The notes beneath the pieces were generated by a model. The model worked only from the letters and a program-made list of their open reading frames with translations. It did not search any database and was not told the origin of the DNA. Source: Nakamurella sp. A5-74 (GTDB lineage: Bacteria; Actinomycetota; Actinomycetes; Mycobacteriales; Nakamurellaceae). Taken from it: a DNA stretch of 64,000 nucleotides. Position numbers and translations under genes: made by a program. Where the stretch lies: positions 4,526,001-4,590,000 of the forward strand of contig NZ_CP159218.1 in assembly GCF_040438885.1 (NCBI RefSeq), given 5' to 3'. Every line of letters begins with the position of its first letter. Positions within the stretch are counted from its first letter, which is position 1. Positions 37,164-47,265 of the stretch are shown one piece after another.

Positions 37164-38012
37164 ATGCGTTCGTTCGAACTTGCCCAGGGCTTCGATGGGC
37201 AGCGCTCCCGACTCACCGGCGTCGCCTTCCGGATGCTCGGCTCGCTCAGCGAGGCCGAGGACGCCGTTCAGGAGACCTGGCTTCGGCTGCAGCGCGCCGA
37301 CGCCGAGTCGGTCGAGAACCTTGACGGCTGGCTGACGACCGTGATTTCCCGGATCTGCCTGAACATGCTCCGGGGTCGACGTCGCCACGACCCGCTGGAT
37401 CCGGCGGGCGAGCCAATCGTGTCACTGGACACCACCGGCGACCCAGAACATCAGGCGTTGCTGGCCGACGCGGTCGGCGTTGCCCTCCAGGTTGTCTTGG
37501 CGACATTGTCCCCGGCCCAACGCTTGGCCTTTGTGCTCCATGACATGTTCTCGGTGCCGTTCGAGGTGATCGCGCCGCTGGTGGAACGCTCACCGCAGGC
37601 GACCCGGCAGCTGGCCAGCCGCGCCCGGCGCCAGGTGCACGACGCCGCACCACTGGCAGACCCGGACCCGGCGATCCAGCGGGCCGCGGTGCAGGCATAC
37701 TTCGCCGCCGCCCGGCAGGGGGACATCGCCGCACTGGTCGCGGTGCTCGACCCGAGCGTCATACTGCGCGCCCACGGCCGGGATGGCGTGACCGAGCTGC
37801 GCGGCGCCGACCGCGTCGCCCGGGGCGCGGTCGCGGCACGCGCTTGGGCGTCGACGGTCCGTCCAGCCCTGATCAACGGCGCGGCCGGCGTGGTCGCGTT
37901 CGACGGGGACATCCCGTTCGCGGTCCTGGCGTTCACCGTTACCGACGGCAGGATCGTCAACGTCGACGTCTTCAACGACCGCGACCGCGTTCAGCGGCTG
38001 ATCCGAACATGA
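37164..38012 (+). CDS. ECF41-type RNA polymerase sigma factor with SnoaL-like C-terminal domain
   Basis: This 282-aa protein has sigma region 2 (SRLTGVAFRMLGSLSEAEDAV and WLRLQRADAESVENLDGWL, residues 14-70) and region 4 (LSPAQRLAFVLHDMFSVPFE and ATRQLASRARRQV, about 110-155). A NTF2/SnoaL-like domain follows from about 170 (AAVQAYFAAARQGDIAALVAVLDP). ECF41 factors lack an anti-sigma factor and use this extension to control their own activity. Its neighbour is the carboxymuconolactone decarboxylase gene, as expected for this group, and mirror-image promoters connect the two. Confidence 0.93.
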   Translation: MRSFELAQGFDGQRSRLTGVAFRMLGSLSEAEDAVQETWLRLQRADAESVENLDGWLTTVISRICLNMLRGRRRHDPLDPAGEPIVSLDTTGDPEHQALLADAVGVALQVVLATLSPAQRLAFVLHDMFSVPFEVIAPLVERSPQATRQLASRARRQVHDAAPLADPDPAIQRAAVQAYFAAARQGDIAALVAVLDPSVILRAHGRDGVTELRGADRVARGAVAARAWASTVRPALINGAAGVVAFDGDIPFAVLAFTVTDGRIVNVDVFNDRDRVQRLIRT

Positions 38013-38068
38013 AGGCGAGCCGCTCCTGATCCCTCAACCCGGCAACGGATGAGACCCGGTGGTCGCGG

Positions 38069-39472
38069 TCACCCCGCGTGAAGCCGGACGACCGCGGTTG
38101 CAGCCAAGAGGACGTCTTGCTCGACACCGACCGGCATTCCGGACAGGTTCACCGTCCAGCCACCGGCCGGCAGCGGCGTCAGGTCCCGCCGACCGAACAG
38201 CGCGGCACCCCAACCGGCGGCCACCCGGACCTTGCGGCCCCAAGTGGGCACCATCATCAGGTGGTAGCAGCGGTGCAACAACCAGGCGATGATGCCGCGC
38301 ATCGGGATGCCGTAGATCCGGGCGACCCCTCGGTGCAGTCCGAGGCTGGCCACCGAACCGGCGTCCGGATGCCGGTAGTCGCCTGTCGACCGATTGCGGA
38401 TGATGGCAAGAATGTTGCGCGCCAACCGTTTTGCCTGCCGCACCGCGTGTTGCGCGGTCGGCCCGCAGAGCGGCATGGTGGCCCCGTTGTCCCGCACCTT
38501 GGCCGCGGCAGCGAGATCCGGTACCGCGGCACCATCACCAGCCGACCAGATCCCCGGCGCACCCTGCACCTGCAGCAACGGGTTGCACTGCAGCCGACCC
38601 CTGGCATCGACCGGCACCCCGAGGGTGGCCAGCAGCGGGTTGGCCCGCACGCCCGCGGTCCAGACCACCGTGTCGGCGGCGAACTGCTTCCCATCGGACA
38701 GCGTCACCATCCCGTCCTCGAGCGAGGTCACCTGGGTGGTCAGCCGCACGGTGATGCCGGACTTGGTCAGCCGGCGCCGGGTGTATTCGCCGAGCCTCGG
38801 CGGCAGCTCGGGCATGATTTCCTCGCCGGCCTCGATCAGTTCCCAGCGCATGTCCCGCGGCTTCAGGTTGGGGTAGCGCTTGATTGCCGCCGTGGCCAGG
38901 TTCTGCAATTCGGCCACCGCCTCCACCCCGGAGTAGCCGCCGCCGATCACCACGAAGGAGAGGGCTCGCCGGAAGGTCGGCAGATTGTCGGTGTCGGCAG
39001 CCAGCGCGATCCGGGTCAGCACCCGATCCCGCAGATAGCTGGCATCGGCGAGAGTACCGAAGCCAACGGCGCTCTCAGCCAACCCGGGGATCGGCCGGGT
39101 CCGCGGCACCGCACCAGGCGCCATCACCAGCTGGTCGTACTCCTCCGAGTAGCCGGTGCCATCCGGCAGCGTCACCAGCACCGTCTTGGCCTGCCGATCG
39201 ACGGTGGTCACCCGACCGGTCACCACCCTGGCGTGCGGCAGCACCTGCCGCAGCGGGATCGCCAGGTGCCGGGGCTCGACGAGACCGCCGGCCACTTCGG
39301 CCAGAAACGGTTGGTAGGTCATCACTCCGGTGGCATCGATCAGCACCACGTCCGCCTCGTCCGGCCGCAGCTTCCTGCCCAGGGTGCGGGCCACGGTGTA
39401 GCCGACGAATCCGCCGCCGACGATCACGATCCGCGGTCGGATGTGCACGGTGTGCTCATTCATTTCAGTCAT
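38069..39472 (-). CDS. ndh: Type II NADH dehydrogenase (NDH-2-like)
   Basis: The 467-aa flavoprotein starts at the ATG at 39472 behind GGAGACCTGAG. FAD motif RIVIVGGGFVGYTVAR (about 13-28), NADH motif SFVVIGGGYSGVEAVAEL (about 168-185), and TVVWTAGVRANPL and GIWSAGDGAAVPD are diagnostic. NDH-2 passes electrons from NADH to menaquinone without pumping protons. The C-terminal region (LHRCYHLMMVPTWGRK) contains the hydrophobic membrane-binding part. It could feed the cytochrome bd oxidase encoded upstream. It is monocistronic and divergent from the two-component operon. Confidence 0.88.
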   Translation of the reverse strand: MTEMNEHTVHIRPRIVIVGGGFVGYTVARTLGRKLRPDEADVVLIDATGVMTYQPFLAEVAGGLVEPRHLAIPLRQVLPHARVVTGRVTTVDRQAKTVLVTLPDGTGYSEEYDQLVMAPGAVPRTRPIPGLAESAVGFGTLADASYLRDRVLTRIALAADTDNLPTFRRALSFVVIGGGYSGVEAVAELQNLATAAIKRYPNLKPRDMRWELIEAGEEIMPELPPRLGEYTRRRLTKSGITVRLTTQVTSLEDGMVTLSDGKQFAADTVVWTAGVRANPLLATLGVPVDARGRLQCNPLLQVQGAPGIWSAGDGAAVPDLAAAAKVRDNGATMPLCGPTAQHAVRQAKRLARNILAIIRNRSTGDYRHPDAGSVASLGLHRGVARIYGIPMRGIIAWLLHRCYHLMMVPTWGRKVRVAAGWGAALFGRRDLTPLPAGGWTVNLSGMPVGVEQDVLLAATAVVRLHAG

Positions 39473-39680
39473 CTCAGGTCTCCTGTCTCGGCGAGCTTCT
39501 CACCGCTTCCCCCCACGTTCGTCCGCCGCCGGGGGCGACGCATCGCCCGCCGGCATCGTCGGCACCGTCCCTATGGATGACGTTTTCGTCACTCCACCGC
39601 GGCGCGCCGACACCTCCGGATCGGCCCACCGATACCTGCGGATGACGGCGCACCGGCTCCGCCGCCCCTAGGGTCGAGAC

Positions 39681-40985
39681 GTGAGTGCAGCGGCGGACGA
39701 CGTGCAGCGGGTCTACCGCTGGGCCCGCGATCGCCCGTACGCGACGGACGTGGCGCTGGCGATCGCGCTGGCCGCCACCGCCGGCACCGTCTCGGTCCTC
39801 ACCGTGACGGCCGACCCGCCGCCCACCGGCTACCTGCTGCTCACCCTGTCTGCCTTCGCCGTCCTGCACCTCGCGGTCTCCGGTCGACGCCGCAGGCCGG
39901 TCCCGGCGTTCGTCCTGGCCGTCGCCGGCGAGGCGGCGCTGTCCATCGTCCCGCTGCAGTCCGGCGGCGAGGGCACCGCCTACCCGGTGACGCTGCTGCC
40001 GGCCGGTCTGGCCTACCTACTCTGTGCCTACTCGGTGAGCGCCAGAGCGCCATCGCCTTGGCCGCGGATGTCGTTGCTGGTCGGGATGATCGGAACCGCT
40101 GCGGTGACGGTGCGGTTCGTCACCGCGCCGACCTTCGCAGACACCGCGCCGGGCGGCCAATGGGGCGGCACCCTGTTCGTGGTCGCTGCCCTGCTGGCGA
40201 CGGTGCTGTCGATGTGGGCGCTGGGAGCATTCCGCAGGTGGCGGCTGGCGCAGATCGAGGGATTGGCAGAACGGGCCAGACGGGCGGAGCAGGACCGGGC
40301 CGACCAGGTGCGACAGGCGGCGGTGGACGAACGGGCCAGAATTGCCCGGGAGATACACGATGTGGTCGCACACTCGCTGTCGGTGATGGTCCGGCAGGCG
40401 GAGGGCGGCCGGTTTGTCGCAGCCACCGATACTGCCAAGGCCGCCGAGGTGATGCGCACCATCGCCGACATCGGCAGAGAAGCGTTGCAGGACATGCGGT
40501 CGCTGATCGGAGTCCTGCGCTCCGACAATCCCCAGGAGATGTCGCAGCCGCAACCGACCATCGACGACATCACCCAGATGGTCGACCGGGTGCGGGAGTC
40601 CGGCCTGCCGGTGTCGCTCGACGTCAGCGGCCGGTCGCGCAATCTGGACCGGGCCGCCCATCTGGCCGCCTATCGGTTGGTCCAGGAGTCGCTGACCAAC
40701 GTGGTGAAACATGCCGGCGCCGGTGCCCGCGCCCAGGTCCGGATTGTTTGGGGCGAGCAGGATCTGACCCTGGAGGTCACCGACACCGGCCAGCCGCCGC
40801 CACCGACGGTCGGCTCGTCCATCCACGGTCGCGGCCATGTCGGAATGTCCGAACGGCTGACCCTGCTGGGCGGATCGCTGAGCGCTGGACCGGCCGCCGA
40901 CGACGGCTACCGGGTGACCGGCCGGATTCCGTTGGTGCGCAGCAATTCGGTCGCTGTGTCCAGCACCCCTAAGACGCAGGAGTGA
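39681..40985 (+). CDS. Sensor histidine kinase (NarL-type partner)
   Basis: This 434-aa kinase has five or so N-terminal membrane helices (residues 20-190) with short loops, then a coiled coil (IEGLAERARRAEQDRADQVR). The HisKA_3 phospho-acceptor is ERARIAREIHDVVAHSLSVM (His about 231) and the HATPase domain is NVVKHAGAGARAQVRI and GHVGMSERL. The start is a GTG at 39681. It overlaps the response-regulator gene by four bases. Kinases with this polytopic sensor often respond to membrane or cell-envelope stress; the signal here is unknown. Confidence 0.93.
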   Translation: MSAAADDVQRVYRWARDRPYATDVALAIALAATAGTVSVLTVTADPPPTGYLLLTLSAFAVLHLAVSGRRRRPVPAFVLAVAGEAALSIVPLQSGGEGTAYPVTLLPAGLAYLLCAYSVSARAPSPWPRMSLLVGMIGTAAVTVRFVTAPTFADTAPGGQWGGTLFVVAALLATVLSMWALGAFRRWRLAQIEGLAERARRAEQDRADQVRQAAVDERARIAREIHDVVAHSLSVMVRQAEGGRFVAATDTAKAAEVMRTIADIGREALQDMRSLIGVLRSDNPQEMSQPQPTIDDITQMVDRVRESGLPVSLDVSGRSRNLDRAAHLAAYRLVQESLTNVVKHAGAGARAQVRIVWGEQDLTLEVTDTGQPPPPTVGSSIHGRGHVGMSERLTLLGGSLSAGPAADDGYRVTGRIPLVRSNSVAVSSTPKTQE

Positions 40986-41680
40986 CGAACGTGCCGAACC
41001 CCGCCGCCGTGCTCCGGGTGGTCCTGGTCGACGACCAGGAACTGGTCCGTACCGGGCTGGCGATGGTGGTGGACAGTCAGGCCGACATGCGAGTGGTCGG
41101 TCAGGCCGGAGATGGTGCGGCAGCGCTGGAATTGCTGGCCGCCACCGGCTGTGATGTGGTGTTGATGGACGTCCGGATGCCGCGGATGGACGGAGTGACG
41201 GCGACCCGGGAGTTGTTGGCCCGCAACCCGTCCGGTCCCCGGGTGGTGGTGCTGACCACCTTCGATCTGGACGAGCACGCCTTCGCAGCGCTGCAGGCCG
41301 GCGCCAGCGGCTTCCTGATCAAGGACGCGCCGGCCGAGGATGTGCTGGATGCGATCCGGGCCGTGCACTCCGGCGACGCGGTGATCGCACCGTCCACCAC
41401 CCGCCGACTGCTCGAACACGTGGTGCCGACGCTCGACCTGGACATGGCCGACCCGACTGAACTGCCCGACATCGCTCAGCTCACCGACCGGGAGCGTGAG
41501 GTGATGCTGCTGATCGCTCGCGGTCTGAGCAACACCGAGATCGGCACCCAGTTGTTCCTGGCCGAGCCGACGATCAAGACGCACGTCGGACGGCTGTTGG
41601 CCAAACTCGGTCTGCGGGACCGAGTTCAGGTCGTCATCCGCGCCTACGAGACTGGCCTGGTACGGCGCGGCCGGGACTGA
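40982..41680 (+). CDS. Response regulator, NarL/LuxR family
   Basis: The 232-aa protein has a receiver domain with VVLVDDQELVRTGL, phospho-acceptor Asp in DVVLMDVRMPRMDG (about 60) and Lys in GFLIKDAPAED (about 110). A LuxR-type helix-turn-helix follows (LTDREREVMLLIARGLSNTE, TIKTHVGRLLAKL, about 165-215). GTG at 40982 overlaps the kinase stop, so the pair is translated together. Its target genes are not evident in the window. Confidence 0.94.
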   Translation: MTNVPNPAAVLRVVLVDDQELVRTGLAMVVDSQADMRVVGQAGDGAAALELLAATGCDVVLMDVRMPRMDGVTATRELLARNPSGPRVVVLTTFDLDEHAFAALQAGASGFLIKDAPAEDVLDAIRAVHSGDAVIAPSTTRRLLEHVVPTLDLDMADPTELPDIAQLTDREREVMLLIARGLSNTEIGTQLFLAEPTIKTHVGRLLAKLGLRDRVQVVIRAYETGLVRRGRD

Positions 41681-42147
41681 CCGGTCCTGCGGCACCACCG
41701 CTTCCAGCATTGTGCGTCGAAAACGCGATTCTTGCCAGCGCGCTGTCGGCCCAGGTCGTCGAAGCGCAGGTCGTACGTCGCGGTCGGGAGCGTGAGCCCC
41801 TTGAGTGGCAGCCGACCCCTCCGGGGTGCCGTCGCATCGTGAGGAACCAGGACAACCATCTCGTCCCGCCCGATGCCGTGCGCGACCACGTGACGGGCAG
41901 CGCCAACTGTTCGGCGATCGAGACCACCGCTGCATCGAGGGTTCCTTCGGCAACGGACGGCGCCCCCCGCCGTGCACTGCTGGCCGGGCAGCTGATGGTT
42001 GTCGAGAGCACGACCGCTGTCGGCATGCTGATCGGCGGGGTCGTCATCGCCGGCCTCGGTGTCCAGCCGACGCTCGTGGCTGCCGGAGTCGTGCTGATGG
42101 TGGCCGCCGTCGTGGGTACGGGATCTCGCGCTCCCGACGCTGACTAG
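41681..42147. other. Remnant region including an MFS transporter tail
   Basis: No intact gene is supported. On the plus strand, 41982-42147 reads LLAGQLMVVESTTAVGMLIG then GVVIAGLGVQPTLVAAGVVL, like the last two helices of an MFS protein without the rest. The minus strand around 41700-41900 has a protein-like frame (GRDEMVVLVPHDATAPRRG) that cannot be assigned. Both look like gene debris. Confidence 0.45.
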
Positions 42148-42156
42148 AGTGCAGGG

Positions 42157-42723
42157 ATGGGGAAGATCCACGAGAGCATCGACGGCCGGCTGCGGGAGTT
42201 CATCGAGCGGCAGCGGATGTTCTTCGTCGCCACCGCACCCACCGGCGACGGGCGGGTCAATGTGTCCCCCAAGGGGATCGGGGGCACCTTCAAGATCCTG
42301 GACGAGCACACGGTCGCCTATCTCGACATCACCGCCAGTGGCGCCGAGACGATCGCCCACCTCCGGCAGAACGGCCGGATCACGCTGATGTTCTGTGCCC
42401 TCGAGGGGCCGCCGAACATCGTCCGGCTGCACGGGCACGGCCGGTTCGTCACGCTCTACGACCCCGAGTTCGCGGAACACGCCAAGTACTTCGACGACGT
42501 CCCCGGCGCCCGGGCCATCGTCGTGGTCGACGTCGAACGGGTCTCGGACTCCTGTGGTTACGGCATCCCGTTGATGGAGTACGCGGGTGAACGGGACCTG
42601 TTGCCGCAGTACATGGAACGCAAGGGCGTCGAGGGCGTGGCCGACTACCGCCGGAAGAAGAACTCCACCAGCATCGACGGCCTGCCCGCTTTCGACTACG
42701 ACCCCGTGCCAGCACCCCACTGA
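42157..42723 (+). CDS. Pyridoxamine 5'-phosphate oxidase-family protein
   Basis: This 188-aa protein has the split-barrel flavin-binding fold: FIERQRMFFVATAPTGDGRV, NVSPKGIGGTFKILDEHT, GAETIAHLRQNGRITLMFCA and IVRLHGHGRFV. Related proteins bind FMN, F420 or heme; true PNPOx residues are not evident, so the substrate is open. It appears to stand alone, converging on the ABC1/UbiB gene. The start is the ATG at 42157, preceded by GTGCAGG. Confidence 0.88.
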   Translation: MGKIHESIDGRLREFIERQRMFFVATAPTGDGRVNVSPKGIGGTFKILDEHTVAYLDITASGAETIAHLRQNGRITLMFCALEGPPNIVRLHGHGRFVTLYDPEFAEHAKYFDDVPGARAIVVVDVERVSDSCGYGIPLMEYAGERDLLPQYMERKGVEGVADYRRKKNSTSIDGLPAFDYDPVPAPH

Positions 42724-42805
42724 GGTTCGCGAGCCGGGTCGAGGCGAGCCGCGTCGTACCGAGCAACTACCGGGGACCGCCGCACCTGCACCGGCCGACC
42801 GTGGG

Positions 42806-44773
42806 TCACCTGCTGCCGGGATCCCGTCGGAAGACCGGCGCCAGCACCCGCAGGCCCAGGATGGCTGCGAGCAGCAGCAACAGATAGCCGATCAGCTCGA
42901 ACAGACCGATGGTCGGTGTCACCATCGGGCCGCCGTCGATGGACAGCAGTACCACCGACATGATCCCGGTGGTCGCCGCGATGAGGGCCAGCAGCACCTG
43001 GTGCACGATCGAGGAGATGAACGCGCGATCGCGTTCGTCCGCCAGCGGCCGCACGGACATGGTGAACCGGCCGTGCTCGGCGGCCGCGACGATCCGCTCC
43101 ACCCGGCGCGGGAGCCGGCGCAGCAGGGGTGTCAGTGCCACCAGCTCCTGCAGCGCGGCGTCCTTGAGGGACTCCGGCTCGAGGCGTGTCGAGGCCAGTT
43201 CCGTTGCCGCGGAACGGGTTTCGGTGACCAGATCGAAGCCGGGGTCCAGGTCCACCAACGTCCCTTCGACGGTGGCCAGCGCCCGGAACACCGCAGCGAT
43301 CTCCACCGGCACTGCCAACCTGTGCGCGGCAACCACCCGGAACAGTTGACCGAACATCTGGGCTCCGCCGGCGCCCGCACCTGCGCTTCCGCCGACCACG
43401 TACCGGGCAAGGAAGCGTCCGAGGTCCCTCTCGAGCGACTCGGTGTCGATGTCCTCGGGTCGCGGCACCAGTTCCAGCAGTGCGTCCGAGACGGCCAGCG
43501 GATCCGCCGCATCGACGCCCCGCAGCAACCGCTGCAGGGTCTCGCGCAGCGTCCTGTCCAGTCGGCCGACGGAACCAAGATCGAGCAGACCGATCCGGCC
43601 GTCGTCGAGTACCAGGATGTTGCCGGGGTGCGGGTCGGCGTGGAACAACCCGTCCACCAGCACCTGGCCGACGAGGAACCGCAGCACTGTCCTGGCCACG
43701 ACCGGTCGGTCGATGTCTGCACCGGCGTCGGCGAGTCGGCGCCCGTCCAGCCGCTGCATCACCAGCACGCTGCGATCGGACAGGTGGGGAACGACCGCCG
43801 GCACCACCACCGACGGTGTCCGGCGGGCGGTCTCCGCAGCAGCCACCGACACCAGGTTCGCGGCCTCCACCCGGAAGTCGAGCTCCTCGCGGAGCGCAGT
43901 GGCCATGCCCTCCGCCAATCGGGCAGCGCCGACCGACGCCGCCCAGCCGGTCCACGCCTCGAGTCTCCCGGCGAACCGGAAGGCGATGTCCAGGTCGCGT
44001 TCGACCGTCGTCGCCACCCCGGGCCGACACACCTTGAGCACCACCCGACTCCCGTCGTGCAACGTGGCGGCGTGCACCTGCCCGACCGAAGCGGCGGCGA
44101 GCGGCTCGACCTCGACCGTGGCTACGCACTCGGACACCGGCGCACCCCAGGACTCGGTGAGCGCCTGCTCGATCTGCGGCCATGGCAGTGGGGTGGCGTG
44201 GTCCTGGAGCACGGCCAGCCGGTCGGCGATCTCGGCGGGCACCAGGTCCCGCCGGGTGGCGAGCAGCTGCCCGAGCTTCACGAACGTCACCCCGGCGTCG
44301 TCCAGTGCTCCGGCCAGCCGTCGGCCGAACTCCGCCCGCCCCTCTGTCGTGGTCAAGACCCGTCTGCGCCCACCACGCAGGTACGGCCACAGACCTCGGC
44401 GCACGACGATCCGGACGATCTGGAAGTACCGCAGGGAGCGCCGGGCCCGGCCGCGCAGACCCCGGCCCCACTCACGGGCCGGCGGGACCCGACCGAACGG
44501 CACGAAGGCCTCGGCGACGGTCAGGAACAACATCGACGCGAACAGGACGGCCAGCGCCGACAACAGCAGGAACCACCACAGCCGGTTGTCGTGGGCGTCC
44601 AGCCCGGTCGCGGCGACCACCCCGCGCAGGATCGGTACGGTGACCGCCACCGCGAAAGCCCCACCGAGCAGCAGCCGGAGGATTCCGAGACGGACGCCGA
44701 GCATCCGCTGCACGAGATAGCCGAACAGCACGGCCAGGGTCAGCGTGAACAGCGAGGTCGTCACCCAGCCCAC
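42806..44773 (-). CDS. ABC1/AarF/UbiB-family atypical kinase
   Basis: This 655-aa membrane-associated protein has three N-terminal helices (residues 1-90), then the UbiB kinase-like fold. The hallmark KxGQ motif is FVKLGQLLATRRDLVP (about 167). The ATP-site Lys lies in SRVVLKVCRPGV and the catalytic core in LFHADPHPGNILVLDD with LLDLGSVG. Two C-terminal helices end the protein. UbiB proteins bind ATP and lipids in quinone or other isoprenoid-lipid pathways; the role in an actinomycete using menaquinone is unsettled. Its start overlaps the upstream oxidoreductase gene by 13 bp, implying co-expression. Confidence 0.9.
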   Translation of the reverse strand: MGWVTTSLFTLTLAVLFGYLVQRMLGVRLGILRLLLGGAFAVAVTVPILRGVVAATGLDAHDNRLWWFLLLSALAVLFASMLFLTVAEAFVPFGRVPPAREWGRGLRGRARRSLRYFQIVRIVVRRGLWPYLRGGRRRVLTTTEGRAEFGRRLAGALDDAGVTFVKLGQLLATRRDLVPAEIADRLAVLQDHATPLPWPQIEQALTESWGAPVSECVATVEVEPLAAASVGQVHAATLHDGSRVVLKVCRPGVATTVERDLDIAFRFAGRLEAWTGWAASVGAARLAEGMATALREELDFRVEAANLVSVAAAETARRTPSVVVPAVVPHLSDRSVLVMQRLDGRRLADAGADIDRPVVARTVLRFLVGQVLVDGLFHADPHPGNILVLDDGRIGLLDLGSVGRLDRTLRETLQRLLRGVDAADPLAVSDALLELVPRPEDIDTESLERDLGRFLARYVVGGSAGAGAGGAQMFGQLFRVVAAHRLAVPVEIAAVFRALATVEGTLVDLDPGFDLVTETRSAATELASTRLEPESLKDAALQELVALTPLLRRLPRRVERIVAAAEHGRFTMSVRPLADERDRAFISSIVHQVLLALIAATTGIMSVVLLSIDGGPMVTPTIGLFELIGYLLLLLAAILGLRVLAPVFRRDPGSR

Positions 44774-46572
44774 AGCGTTCTCCCCCGATCGATCCGAGCA
44801 GCGCGGACGTCCTCCGACCGATGCCGGTCGGATCGACTGCGTCGAGTCGTGGCGGCCGTCTTCCCGACATCATCGTGCACGAGAACTCGCACGGGTCGCC
44901 CCGGATCCCGACGGGCAAGGTGATCGTGCACGAGCGGGACCACGGACGCCCCCTCGCCGGACGCTGACGCCACCCGCTTCATCGACCCGGCCCGGACGTC
45001 ACCGGCGGCGAAGACCCCGGGCACGGTGGTCTCCAGGTTCGCCGGTGGCCGACCGTCGACCCAGTGCTCCTTCGGTACGTCGCGACCGGTCAGCACGAAC
45101 CCGTGCCCGTCGCGGTGGACCGCCGGACCGATCCAATCGCAGCGCGGCTCCGCCCCGAGCAACAGGAACAGACCGCCTGCCGCACAACGGGTTTCGGCAC
45201 CGGTGGCCAGATCACGCAGCACGATCCACTCGAGCAGTCCGGTCCCGCCACCGTCCACCACTGCCGGGCACGGAAGCACCCTGATCACCGGGTTGTACCC
45301 GATCTCCCTGATCAGGTAGTCGGACATGGTGGCTGCCAGTTCCGGTCGGCGGATCACGATGGTCACCGAGCGGGCGAACTTCGCCAGGTGGATCGCGGCC
45401 TGACCGGCCGAATTGCCGCCGCCCACCACGAAGACGTCCCGCCCCTCCATCTCCCGCGAGGCGCTCACCGCCGCGCCGTAGTGCACGCCGAGGCCGACCA
45501 ACTGTTCCGCCGGATCGACCCCGAGCCGGCGGTAGGCGACCCCGGAGGAGATCACCACGGTCCGGGCACGCACCTCGCCGCCGGCGGTGACGAGCCGGTG
45601 CGGGGCGCCGTCGCGGCCAGGCACGAGCTCATCCACCGTCCACCCGGTGAAGAAGCGGGTGCCGAACCGGATCGACTGGTTCCTGGCCCGCTGGGACAGT
45701 CGCATGCCGGAGATCCCCCGGGGAAAGCCGAGATAGTTGCGGATCATCGAGCTGGTGCCGGCCTGACCGCCGATGGCGTCCGCCTCGATGACCACCGTGC
45801 TGAGACCTTCTGACGATCCGTAGACCGCCGCGGCCAGACCGGCCGGTCCGGCGCCGACCACGGCGAGATCGACGACGGTGTCCAGATCGATGTCGGAGGG
45901 ATTGCCGTAGATGCGGGTCGACACGTCCTGGACGGAGGTGGCCACGATCGGCGGCAGACCCAGCGCCGCCACCACCGGGAACCGGCTGTCGTCCGGCAGC
46001 TGGGCGAGCAGGGTCCGGCCGATCTCGGATTCTGGCGGGTAGGTGCGATGGGGCATGCCCATCCGGTCCAGGAAGTCCCGGACGGCCACGGTCAGCGGGT
46101 CGATCCGGGGCGTGACGATCTGGACCGCATCGATCTCCGGCTCGGCCACCGACGAACCCCAGTCGGAGAGCACCTCGGTGATCGCGGAATGGAACTCCTC
46201 GTCGCGGGGACCCCGCGGCATCAGCAGGTAGGCGGCGAACTTGCCACTGGTCATCCCCGCGCGGAGCGCGTCGGCGTCGAGGCGGAACCGTTCCCAGTGC
46301 GCGGCGACCAGGCGCCTGGCGGTCGGGACGAGGGTCCGCCACTCGTGCAGGGCGGCGAAGGTCGCTGCATCCGGCAGCACCGACTCGGTGACCACCAGCG
46401 CCACCGGTGCGCCGTCGGCGACCAGCTCGCGCAGCACCGCTGCCGCTTCGGCTGCCGAGCCGACGCAGCGAACTCGGTAGTCACGCTGGTACCGCTCGAA
46501 CTCCGAGCACAACACCTCGGGGTGGGCAGGCGCGCAGAGCAGGATGACCGGCTGCGGTCGGGCGGTGGTCAT
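44761..46572 (-). CDS. Fused receiver-like/thioredoxin-reductase-like FAD oxidoreductase
   Basis: The 603-aa protein starts at the ATG at 46572 behind GGAGGAAGA. Residues 1-130 are a receiver-like domain ([24 protein letters not shown]) lacking the acidic pocket and phospho-acceptor Asp. Residues 140-210 are a thioredoxin-like segment ([20 protein letters not shown]). The rest is a TrxR-like module: FAD site [42 protein letters not shown](P) site [17 protein letters not shown] and [14 protein letters not shown]. No CxxC is seen, so it is not a standard disulfide reductase. It overlaps the ABC1/UbiB gene and may pass electrons within the same pathway. Confidence 0.88.
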   Translation of the reverse strand: MTTARPQPVILLCAPAHPEVLCSEFERYQRDYRVRCVGSAAEAAAVLRELVADGAPVALVVTESVLPDAATFAALHEWRTLVPTARRLVAAHWERFRLDADALRAGMTSGKFAAYLLMPRGPRDEEFHSAITEVLSDWGSSVAEPEIDAVQIVTPRIDPLTVAVRDFLDRMGMPHRTYPPESEIGRTLLAQLPDDSRFPVVAALGLPPIVATSVQDVSTRIYGNPSDIDLDTVVDLAVVGAGPAGLAAAVYGSSEGLSTVVIEADAIGGQAGTSSMIRNYLGFPRGISGMRLSQRARNQSIRFGTRFFTGWTVDELVPGRDGAPHRLVTAGGEVRARTVVISSGVAYRRLGVDPAEQLVGLGVHYGAAVSASREMEGRDVFVVGGGNSAGQAAIHLAKFARSVTIVIRRPELAATMSDYLIREIGYNPVIRVLPCPAVVDGGGTGLLEWIVLRDLATGAETRCAAGGLFLLLGAEPRCDWIGPAVHRDGHGFVLTGRDVPKEHWVDGRPPANLETTVPGVFAAGDVRAGSMKRVASASGEGASVVPLVHDHLARRDPGRPVRVLVHDDVGKTAATTRRSRSDRHRSEDVRAARIDRGRTLWAG

Positions 46573-46607
46573 GCAGTCGATCTTCCTCCACCCGACTCTG
46601 CCGGACG

Positions 46608-46837
46608 GCGGCGGCATCGTCGCTCTCGGTCTCCACGGCTTCATTGCGACCCTGCAGCCCGATGCCGACTTCGGCCGAATCCTGGCCGCCGACGGCGGCA
46701 TCTTCGTCGCCGGCTCGCTTGCCTGGGGAGTGATCGTCGACAAGTTCGAGCCGGACCGGTCGGACCTGATCGGCGCGGCCGTCTGTCTGATCGGAGTTGT
46801 CGTCATCGTGTACGGGCCGCGAGGTGCGGCGGCCTGA
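46608..46837 (+). pseudogene. YnfA/UPF0060 membrane protein, N-terminus missing
   Basis: The frame reads [40 protein letters not shown] and ending [20 protein letters not shown], the last three helices of UPF0060 proteins. Full members are about 108 aa and start with another helix of roughly 35 residues, absent here. The upstream DNA is the 5' region of the opposite oxidoreductase gene. It is a truncated remnant. After it, 46838-47265 shows no supportable gene. Confidence 0.75.
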
Positions 46838-47265
46838 GTCGCGTCGCCCAGGTCAGCTTCGGTCTGACCGCGGTTCGAGCGGTGCGCAGCAGTCGCGGGG
46901 CCCGGCGCGCCAGCATCGTCCGCCTACCCTGGACCGCCGGGACCTGCCGCCGATGGTGGCCATCAGCAGCAGCCCTGTTCGGAGTCGTTGCAGTGGGCCG
47001 GATCCCACAGGCACCGATCGGCAGTGCGCTGCCGGGTGGGCTGTCGGTGGCGGTCACCCACTGCATTGCCAGACCACAGGCTTGAGTCTGGCGGTTTCAG
47101 ACCTCAAACGAATAGCGGGTCGTGCCGAAGCGCCCGCCGTCATCGACCAGCAACGACAGCGCGGCGCCACCCGCGCGCCGCACTACCCCCTGACTGTTAC
47201 GGGCGCCGGAGGTGGCGCGTCGCACGTGACCTCGCGCCAGCATCACCTCGATGGTGGACCAGGGA
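46838..47265. other. Gap without a recognisable gene
   Basis: Neither strand shows a frame with protein-like composition and a start signal in these 428 bp. No repeat or terminator stands out. Confidence 0.5.

Noticed and set aside
42587-44923. A 778-codon plus-strand open frame.
   Set aside because: Antisense shadow of the ABC1/UbiB gene. It starts inside the PPOX gene and has no ribosome binding site or domain.
46572-46806. An upstream extension of the fused oxidoreductase to a start at 46806.
   Set aside because: The extra residues are antisense to the YnfA remnant and lie before the receiver-like domain, while the ATG at 46572 has a good ribosome binding site.
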